Source: Clostridiales bacterium
GTDB lineage: Bacteria; Bacillota; Clostridia; Saccharofermentanales; Saccharofermentanaceae
Direction of reading: 5' to 3'
Assembly: GCA_017615325.1 (NCBI GenBank)
Contig: JAGAAI010000038.1
Coordinates: 1-63,457 of the forward strand
DNA length: 63,457 bases
Shown: positions 57,426-63,457 of the stretch, piece by piece
How the letters are laid out: the number at the start of each line of letters is the position of its first letter
How positions within the stretch are numbered: position 1 is the stretch's first letter
Made by a program: the position numbers and the translations under genes
The notes under the pieces: model-generated
What the model saw: the letters and a program-made list of their open reading frames with translations, nothing else
The model's database searches: none
What the model was told of the DNA's origin: nothing

Positions 57426-57713
57426 TTACTCCACCGTCTTGGGAACCAGTATCGCCCCATCCTTCTTCTCGTATGCGTTGGCAAGGATAGATTCCTGCAT
57501 ATCGCCATTGGTAACTATATCCTCTCTTGTCACATTCTCTCTTCCGAAAGCGTGGCTCAAGGGCTCGACACCCGTTGTGTCAAGTTCTCCCAACTTGTCG
57601 ATATAACCCAGGATGCTCCCGAGTTCCGTCAATGTCCTCTCTTCCTCTTCAGGTGTCAGCCTGATCCTGCCGAGTTTCTCCAGATAAAGGATCAGGTCAG
57701 ATGTGATCTCCAT
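57426..57713 (-). CDS. gatC: Asp/Glu-tRNA amidotransferase subunit C
   Basis: Small structural subunit that stabilises GatA. 95 aa with YLEKLGRIRLTPEEEE at the start and the conserved DKLGELDTTGVEPLSHA. Its ATG overlaps the foldase-like stop as TAATG, so it is coupled to the upstream gene. Confidence 0.95.
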   Translation of the reverse strand: MEITSDLILYLEKLGRIRLTPEEEERTLTELGSILGYIDKLGELDTTGVEPLSHAFGRENVTREDIVTNGDMQESILANAYEKKDGAILVPKTVE

Positions 57714-59212
57714 TATTCTTCCTCCGGAACGTCACTTTCTTTATCTTCTTCAATGTCTTCAACTTCTTCAACGACCTTCTTGGCCTTGCTCTTCTTCTCT
57801 TCCTTCTCCTCAGTGTCATCTTCTTTCTTGCTGTTGCCGTTCCTTACGAACTGTACGACAAGGATGATGATAGCGGAGATAAGTGCAACGCCGCCGACGG
57901 ATGCAAGGATGACAACGATGATGTTCGTGGGAGTCCAGGGACCGTTATCAGAAGCAGGTGTTGTTCCGTCAGGAGCAAATGTTGCATCAGGATCTGTGGG
58001 GAGTGTCAGGACACCGGACTCATCCGAAGAAGGAGTAGTCTCAGCGGGTGTTGCCGTAGGCACAGTCGTGATGGCAGGTACGTAAGCATCCTTTGTCTCG
58101 AACTGGTACTTTCCGGCTTCGATATCTGCTTTGATCTGCTCGCTCAGCTTGGTCATTGCGATGTTATTGAGATAGTCTTCGGTCTGAGGAGTCATTCCGA
58201 GGTAACCTACTACAAAGTAGCCGTACTCTGATGCATAGATGATATCGATGTCGCCCTCTTTCCTGGCAGGATCCAGAGCCCAGTTCTCGAAAGCTGATAC
58301 CGTCTGACCCTTCACAACATGTATGTCGTTGGATTCAAGACAGGTTCCTGCCGTGACAGCCTCCTGACCTAAAGTCTTAAGCTTATCCAGGGAATCAGAA
58401 TTGTTCTTGGTGTCTGTAGCGTTCTTTTCTGCTGCAGCCTTTTCATCGGCAGTAGCCGAATCTTCGGGAGCATAGAAGAGAGCATATCTTACTTCGGGTG
58501 CCAACTTCTCTTCATCGGTGAACTGATAGTTCTCGCAGTAGTGCTGGGTGTACTGATCAGCGATGTAGAAAGACTCGAGAGTCTCCTTGAAATTCTCTTT
58601 TGTGCAGTCAGGTCCGAAATAGATCTTAAGATATTCTTCGCTTGTTACATTTGCGTTTTTCGCCTTCTTGTCGATGCCCGACAGAGTGTCTTCTATCTTC
58701 TGGGCATACTCGAAAGAGAGGATGACACCCTCTTCTTTAGCGAGCTTGTTCATTATGAGCGTATTTTCCAGCGTCTTCTCGGCATAAGAGATATAAAGGT
58801 CTCCATATGTCTTGTACTCTCCGCTGTTGCACTCGGCTGCAAGATCGAAGTAACCTTCGGAATTGGCAGGATAGTATCCGTATGCTGCATACTGGCAAAG
58901 ATCCAGGTAGGAATTTACAAAGAAGAAGTTCGACTTAACGAGAGGGATCTCCTCTCCATCGAAAACATACTTGTGGTTGAGGAACGAATAGATCTGCGTT
59001 CCGTAGATATTCTCGAACGACTTGCCCGTAAGATCTTCGGGCTCCATTGTCTCCTCAGATGTCTCGGCAGTTGTCTCTTCTGACGCAGTTGTCGTCTCAG
59101 ATGTATCAGATGTCTCGTCAGCTAAAGTTCCTGTGACAAAAGACAGGGGGAGCGCCATCGTAAGAACGAGACCTGCCATGGTTTTATAGATAGTCTTGAT
59201 TTCTTTTTTCAT
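57713..59212 (-). CDS. Secreted SurA/foldase-like protein with C-terminal anchor
   Basis: 499 aa. Signal peptide (~residues 1-31), a Thr/Glu-rich stretch, a helical extracytoplasmic domain near 65-385 resembling foldase/SurA-type proteins, a Pro/Thr linker, a C-terminal membrane helix (~430-455) and a highly charged Lys/Glu cytoplasmic tail. The catalytic residues of parvulin are not clear. A C-terminal rather than N-terminal anchor is unusual for this type and the 524-aa foldase at 50844 is built the other way round. The gene heads the gatCAB operon with an extended -10 promoter. Confidence 0.68.
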   Translation of the reverse strand: MKKEIKTIYKTMAGLVLTMALPLSFVTGTLADETSDTSETTTASEETTAETSEETMEPEDLTGKSFENIYGTQIYSFLNHKYVFDGEEIPLVKSNFFFVNSYLDLCQYAAYGYYPANSEGYFDLAAECNSGEYKTYGDLYISYAEKTLENTLIMNKLAKEEGVILSFEYAQKIEDTLSGIDKKAKNANVTSEEYLKIYFGPDCTKENFKETLESFYIADQYTQHYCENYQFTDEEKLAPEVRYALFYAPEDSATADEKAAAEKNATDTKNNSDSLDKLKTLGQEAVTAGTCLESNDIHVVKGQTVSAFENWALDPARKEGDIDIIYASEYGYFVVGYLGMTPQTEDYLNNIAMTKLSEQIKADIEAGKYQFETKDAYVPAITTVPTATPAETTPSSDESGVLTLPTDPDATFAPDGTTPASDNGPWTPTNIIVVILASVGGVALISAIIILVVQFVRNGNSKKEDDTEEKEEKKSKAKKVVEEVEDIEEDKESDVPEEE

Positions 59213-59245
59213 TTGTCCCTCCGGTAAATGCGGTATAACTTGTCG

Positions 59246-59254
59246 ATTATATCA
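59246..59254 (-). promoter_or_regulatory. Extended -10 promoter of the foldase-gatCAB operon
   Basis: TGATATAAT on the minus strand fits the extended -10 TGnTATAAT; no strong -35 is visible. About 35 nt before the ATG. Confidence 0.5.
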
Positions 59255-59263
59255 CATAATTAA

Positions 59264-59312
59264 GAAAAAGGGGCTATCTTAAGCTGACCCTTCTGCTTAA
59301 GACAAGCCCCTT
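59264..59312 (-). terminator. Terminator of glf
   Basis: Two-part hairpin on the minus strand, AAGGGGCT/AGCCCCTT and TCTTAAGC/GCTTAAGA with an internal mismatch, and a T-rich tail. Lies 20 nt after the glf stop. Confidence 0.88.
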
Positions 59313-59333
59313 TGCTTTCTCTGTTTTTGAGGA

Positions 59334-60443
59334 TTACTTTCCGGTTATCCTTCGGAAGTCCTCTGTAGCATCGGCGATGGTGTCATCCATGTCGAAGTAC
59401 TTGTACTTGCCGAGACGCCCTCCGAAGAAGATCCCGCCTTCATCCTGAGCCTTCTGCTGATACTTGGCGAACAATTCGTTATTCAGATCGTTATTGATCG
59501 GATAGTAAGGCTCATCACCCGGCTTCCATTCAGCAGGATACTCATATGTGATGATGGTACCCTTCTCCTGTGAGAACTCGAAATGCTTATGCTCGATGAT
59601 CCTCGTAAAAGGCTTCTTCCTGTCTGTGTAATTGACTACGGCATTACCCTGGAAATTATCGATGTTAGGCAGATACTCGCTGTCAAATCTCAGGGATCTG
59701 TACTCCAATTTCCCCAATTCGTAGTCGTAGTATTCGTCGATCATGCCCGAATATATGATCGTATCGGCAAGACCTTCACACTCTTCCCGATTCTCGATGA
59801 AGTCAGTCTCGAGCTTTACTTCGATACCCTGGAGCATATTGGAGATCCACTCGGTATAACCGTTTACGGGGATACCCTGGTACTTGTCGTTGAAGTAACT
59901 GTTGTCGAAAGTCATCCTGACAGGGAGTCTCTTGATGATGAAGCCCGGAAGTTCCGTTGCATCTCTTCCCCACTGCTTCTCTGTATAGCCCTTGACGAGC
60001 TTGATATAGATGTCGCGTCCTATAAGGGAGATAGCCTGCTCTTCAAGGTTCTGGGGATCTTCCGTAAATCCGTCGGCAATCTGTTCTTCGATCTTCTTCT
60101 TGGCCTGTTCAGGGCTTATTACACCCCACATCTCGTTGAAGGTGTACATATTGAAAGGCAGTGAGTAGATCTCGCCCTTGTAATTGGCGATAACGGAATG
60201 CTTATAGTTGTTAAAGTCAGCAAACCTGGTGGCAAAATCCCAGACCTCGCGGTTGTCGGTATGGAAGATATGTGCACCGAACTTATGGACATTGATGCCC
60301 TGGACATTAACCGTATAGCAGTTACCTGCAATATGTGCTCTTCTGTCGATAACAAGACACTTGTAGCCGGCATCTGTTGCAAGCCTTGCAAATGTTGCAC
60401 CGTAAAGTCCTGCTCCGACAATAAGAAAATCATATCTGCTCAT
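59334..60443 (-). CDS. glf: UDP-galactopyranose mutase
   Basis: FAD enzyme that interconverts UDP-galactopyranose and UDP-galactofuranose, for galactofuranose in surface polysaccharides. 369 aa. N-terminal FAD motif GAGLYGATFARLA, CYTVNVQGINVHKFGAHIFHT, GYTEKQWGRD and the C-terminal GGRLGKYKYFDMDDTI segment. No galactofuranosyltransferase adjacent. Start ATG with GGGGGT upstream. Confidence 0.95.
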   Translation of the reverse strand: MSRYDFLIVGAGLYGATFARLATDAGYKCLVIDRRAHIAGNCYTVNVQGINVHKFGAHIFHTDNREVWDFATRFADFNNYKHSVIANYKGEIYSLPFNMYTFNEMWGVISPEQAKKKIEEQIADGFTEDPQNLEEQAISLIGRDIYIKLVKGYTEKQWGRDATELPGFIIKRLPVRMTFDNSYFNDKYQGIPVNGYTEWISNMLQGIEVKLETDFIENREECEGLADTIIYSGMIDEYYDYELGKLEYRSLRFDSEYLPNIDNFQGNAVVNYTDRKKPFTRIIEHKHFEFSQEKGTIITYEYPAEWKPGDEPYYPINNDLNNELFAKYQQKAQDEGGIFFGGRLGKYKYFDMDDTIADATEDFRRITGK

Positions 60444-60511
60444 AAAAGGTTACCCCCATTAAGTTTTCGAAAAACTTTATCTTCTACAATTATATCCTAC
60501 TTTGCAAAAAA

Positions 60512-61600
60512 TTAATCATTATTCTCAAGGGGTCTGAAGGGACACATCTCAAAGTCATAATCCGTTTCATCTTCATAGCAGAGATATCCGTATATGATAC
60601 GTCCCCTGGGTTTTTCAGCGGTAATGTGCAGGAACTGCTCCCTGCCGTCGGAAGACTTAAGTCCATAATAGACCTCATAACCTGTGGCATTGGACATCTT
60701 AAATTCAGCATTCGGTTCGCCCACTCCCTTATCTATCAGATCCTGTACGGAATAGCAGGAAGACAGAAGATCACGCATCTCTTCCTTCGTAAGTTTTTGT
60801 TCGGGAGTCTCATTCCAGATACGGGGTATCCCGCCGATCCTTTTTGCTTCGATCGAAGGATCGTTATTGATCTGGCAGTCAATATAAGACATCTCATATT
60901 CGGAAGTTACATCATTGGCCTCTTCCAAAAGCAGTGCGCGTCTTACAAGATCACCCAGAATGAATCCTGTAACCCCCACCTTCTCCGGATGGTCGGTATC
61001 CTGGTAGTGAAGCTCAAGAGAGATAAAGTACCACTGTCCGCCGGATTCTATGGAATAAGTAGCATAGCCGTCCTTAACAACAGAACCGTGGTCATAGGAT
61101 GCTCCTCCCGACACTCCGTTTTCAGGCTTAATGCCCTCCCTATATAATCCCCCGGGATACTTCTTCCAGAATCTTTCCATTCTCTGTTCAAAGTCAGGAC
61201 GGTTTTGGATCTCTTCCGAGAAAAAGGATTCGAACAGTTCCCGGTCGCCATTATCGGCAGCCTCCAGCATCGTATGGATCGCTTCATCAGCAGCAGAATT
61301 GTCAGTGACCCATTCCTTCTTCCATCTGTCCGTCGGATGTTCGTATAACCTTCTTTGGATGGCTGTCTTAACGGAAGACGTTGCACCCGAAAGAAGTGCC
61401 ACGGTTCCGCATCCCACGGGAAGCACGAGAAATACGATACCGACGATGATAAAAACCAGAGGCGCTTTCTTGCCGCGGTTCTTGACTTTGCCCTTCTTGA
61501 CCAGTCCCACGATAAGGAACGTAAGTCCTAAGATAAACAGGATCGCAAGTATCGCAATTGCTACGATCATTAATCCCAAATACATAAAGACAAGTGTCAT
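60512..61600 (-). CDS. Membrane protein with DUF5104-like extracytoplasmic domain
   Basis: 362 aa. Two membrane helices within the first 75 residues, then a long extracytoplasmic part. The region near residues 105-205 (AIHTMLEAADNGDRELFESFFSEE and QWYFISLELHYQDTDHPEKVG) resembles DUF5104 lipoprotein domains. Function unknown. GGAGG lies 6 nt upstream of the start. It sits between glf and an ABC permease, possibly part of the same unit as the permease. Confidence 0.6.
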   Translation of the reverse strand: MTLVFMYLGLMIVAIAILAILFILGLTFLIVGLVKKGKVKNRGKKAPLVFIIVGIVFLVLPVGCGTVALLSGATSSVKTAIQRRLYEHPTDRWKKEWVTDNSAADEAIHTMLEAADNGDRELFESFFSEEIQNRPDFEQRMERFWKKYPGGLYREGIKPENGVSGGASYDHGSVVKDGYATYSIESGGQWYFISLELHYQDTDHPEKVGVTGFILGDLVRRALLLEEANDVTSEYEMSYIDCQINNDPSIEAKRIGGIPRIWNETPEQKLTKEEMRDLLSSCYSVQDLIDKGVGEPNAEFKMSNATGYEVYYGLKSSDGREQFLHITAEKPRGRIIYGYLCYEDETDYDFEMCPFRPLENND

Positions 61601-61624
61601 CTATATCCTCCCCTATACCAGAAA

Positions 61625-61652
61625 CAAGGGGACAGGTCAGCCCATCCCCTTG
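61625..61652 (-). terminator. Possible terminator of the ABC permease gene
   Basis: Arms CAAGGGGA/TCCCCTTG (8 bp) with a 12-nt loop on the minus strand and a short T-rich tail (TTTC). The tail is weak, so confidence is moderate. Confidence 0.5.
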
Positions 61653-61664
61653 CATATGATACCA

Positions 61665-62978
61665 CTAATTCATCTGGTTTCTTATGAGAAGATCGAGATT
61701 ACATTTAGAATTAACCCGAAGTGACGGCGCTATGGATACTGCCATAACGATAAGTTCGAACAGTCCTATCTGCCAGAGGGGTATCATCAAGGTCTGATAT
61801 TCATATAAGGACAGCGCTATTACAGGAAGTATCGACAGGACCATCCAAAATAACATCTCCAATATAAGCGAGAGGTTTATCTTCCACAAAGGGATGCCTG
61901 CGCTCATGTAGATACAGTAAGTCCTCCTGTCATCAAGAGTACGGTTATAGAGGACTCCGCCCAAAGAGATCATGCAGATAACTGTAGTTGATACTGCCAG
62001 AACTCCTATGAGCAAAAGATTACGTTCGGATATTGATTTGGTCTCGGAATATGCTGCACCATCTATAGGGGTAGCCGTTATCTGGTAGAATCCATACTTG
62101 GATGTATAATCGTTGATAACTTTCTGGACATCGACTGTTTCATCGGGACAGTACAGGTAGCCGCCTGTCAAAGTGCGTACTCTTTCTCTAAAAGCAGCAG
62201 CATCATGTCTCTGTGTATACTCTACAAGTTTGTCAGGATCATAATCATCCCGGTATTTTTTTTGATGATTTCTAGGATAACTGCTCCCTATTGGAAAAAT
62301 TATCGCATCATCAAAGTTATTCTGCACTATTCCATAGTATTCAACCCCCGGATTGCTCTCCAAAAAACCGATTACCACGGCCTCATCGTACGTAAATCCA
62401 TCATCATAAAATATTACATCACCGATTTGAAATGCGTTTAAGAATTCACTTCCCATTACAATTGGAACTTGATCAAGCAAGAATGGGTGTTCACTTTCCT
62501 GTCTATTGAACCATCGGCCTTCTGCTATCTTAAGACCAAGACCTTCAAGAGCATAATTGGTCATTTCATACATTTCAACTGCTCTTTTGCCATGCCCGGA
62601 CTCATCCATTCTCTTCCTGGTTTCTTCATCAAACTCTTTTCTCATAAAATATGTACGATCCAAACTGGAATATCCAAACACTTTCATTGATGTTGAATTT
62701 ATCTCATCATAAAGTTTAAGACCAATATAATACATGGCTGATTTACTATGGATATCACTTTCTGTCAAAGGGATAAGTTCATCACCAACATATAGCTCAT
62801 ATGTCTTTGCTACTCTGTCTTCACTGAAGAACTCATCATGCTTCTCTTTCAGGAAATAGAAGTTCTGGATCAATACGAAGACTGCCGCAGCCGTCAATAT
62901 CAGGTCAAACAGGATTATCAGGTTGACCTTGGGATGAATAAAGACGGATCTTGCAAAATTCTTAGTGTAGAACTTCAT
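61665..62978 (-). CDS. FtsX/MacB-type ABC transporter permease
   Basis: About 437 aa. One membrane helix near residues 18-40, an extracytoplasmic domain of about 250 residues, then three helices at the C-terminus, matching the FtsX-like 4-TM topology of MacB/LolCE permeases. These move peptides or lipoproteins, or act mechanically. Start at ATG 62978 (MKFYTKNF), placed 19 nt after the ATPase stop, with a weak site upstream. Forms an operon with the ATPase gene at the window end. An export or lipid role cannot be told. Confidence 0.8.
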   Translation of the reverse strand: MKFYTKNFARSVFIHPKVNLIILFDLILTAAAVFVLIQNFYFLKEKHDEFFSEDRVAKTYELYVGDELIPLTESDIHSKSAMYYIGLKLYDEINSTSMKVFGYSSLDRTYFMRKEFDEETRKRMDESGHGKRAVEMYEMTNYALEGLGLKIAEGRWFNRQESEHPFLLDQVPIVMGSEFLNAFQIGDVIFYDDGFTYDEAVVIGFLESNPGVEYYGIVQNNFDDAIIFPIGSSYPRNHQKKYRDDYDPDKLVEYTQRHDAAAFRERVRTLTGGYLYCPDETVDVQKVINDYTSKYGFYQITATPIDGAAYSETKSISERNLLLIGVLAVSTTVICMISLGGVLYNRTLDDRRTYCIYMSAGIPLWKINLSLILEMLFWMVLSILPVIALSLYEYQTLMIPLWQIGLFELIVMAVSIAPSLRVNSKCNLDLLIRNQMN

Positions 62979-62997
62979 ATTCAGTTCTTTTGGAAAA

Positions 62998-63457
62998 TCA
63001 ATGCTTATCCAGGAATATCGTCCTGTCACAGACGTTCGCCACATCTTCGTCGTGGGTTACCATGACTATCGTCATGCCCTTGGAGTTTAAGTCTTTCAAG
63101 ATCTTAAGGATATCCTGCTCCGTATCCGAATCAAGTGAACCTGTAGGTTCGTCTGCCAGAAGAAGCTTATGGTTATTTACTATTGCTCTGCCTATCGCTA
63201 CTCTCTGCTTTTCTCCTCCGGATAAGACATTCGGATACTTGTCCTTAAGGTCTGCTATACCTAAGGACTCCAGGACTTCCATTACCCTCATCTTTCTGGC
63301 CGAACCTTTTATGTTGGTCTCCCAAAGTCCAAGTTCCACATTGTCGTAGACCTTGAAATCGTTTATCAGGGCAAAGTGCTGTACGATCAAGCCTATCCTG
63401 TCTTTCCTGAACTTTATGCCCTGCGAGGTATTCTTTGTCCTGACTTCCTTACCGTCG
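62998..63457 (-). CDS. ABC transporter ATPase (partial, LolD/MacB type)
   Basis: Cut by the right edge: the reading frame is open to the end of the window, so the 5' part (including Walker A) is missing. Seen are a Q-loop (QHFALI), the signature LSGGEKQR, Walker B LLADEPTG and H-loop THDEDVA. Standard MacB/LolD-like ATPase that pairs with the FtsX-like permease immediately downstream. I found the frame continuing upstream of an internal ATG at 63390, so that ATG is not the start. Confidence 0.9.
   Translation of the reverse strand, partial: DGKEVRTKNTSQGIKFRKDRIGLIVQHFALINDFKVYDNVELGLWETNIKGSARKMRVMEVLESLGIADLKDKYPNVLSGGEKQRVAIGRAIVNNHKLLLADEPTGSLDSDTEQDILKILKDLNSKGMTIVMVTHDEDVANVCDRTIFLDKH

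Overview
The window reads as chromosomal DNA from an anaerobic, Gram-positive, fibre-degrading member of the Clostridia (Lachnospiraceae or Oscillospirales/Saccharofermentans-like; exact placement not possible from this sequence). The evidence is a cellobiose plus cellodextrin phosphorylase pair, hprK, whiA, gatCAB, many lipobox proteins, an SLH surface protein, serpins and extracytoplasmic foldases with no outer-membrane machinery. Housekeeping genes dominate. I see no rRNA, tRNA, insertion sequence, prophage or CRISPR array. The only gene-free stretch over 300 bases is 19343-19662.

Layout, left to right. 215-7191 (minus) is a compact operon: a membrane-anchored PQQ-type beta-propeller, two unknown proteins, a uridine-kinase-like ATPase, homoserine O-acetyltransferase, NAD(P)H-hydrate dehydratase and alanine racemase. 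7320-15537 (minus) carries cellobiose phosphorylase, an internal terminator, cellodextrin phosphorylase, then hprK-murB-whiA. 15699-19342 holds an orphan sugar-binding lipoprotein, a Thr/Pro-linker lipoprotein and an orphan CbiG-like protein; upstream of the last lies a predicted ~120-nt small RNA. A membrane protein and a tRNA-dihydrouridine synthase follow. The plus strand then carries two G3E GTPases (one fused to a TIGR03943/DUF1980-like domain, one with a very His/Cys-rich segment), trkA-trkH and class II aldolase. 27533-42580 is the accessory part: a membrane alpha/beta hydrolase, two tandem GT-C-like membrane proteins, two tandem lipoprotein serpins, an S66 LD-carboxypeptidase, an SLH beta-helix protein, a membrane protein joining an alpha/beta hydrolase to an Mrr-type nuclease domain, and an SH3b-NlpC/P60 hydrolase. 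42734-50589 is rpoBC. The rest holds a SurA-like foldase, a HAD phosphatase, a CNNM/CBS protein, gatBAC, a second foldase-like secreted protein, glf and the end of an ABC transporter cut by the window edge.

How the genes work together. Imported cello-oligosaccharides would be shortened by Cdp and Cbp to glucose-1-phosphate with energy saved. Their position directly before hprK places the main Gram-positive catabolite-repression sensor in or beside the same transcription unit. Cell-wall and envelope genes (alr, murB, S66, NlpC/P60, SLH, serpins, glf) form the second theme.

The strongest candidates for something new are the hydrolase-TM-nuclease fusion (39772-41280), the G3E GTPase pair (21356-23462), the predicted small RNA (19453-19575) and an RpoB rifampicin pocket changed at several positions, including two drug-contact residues. 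Several of these rest on domain recognition by eye and need profile searches.
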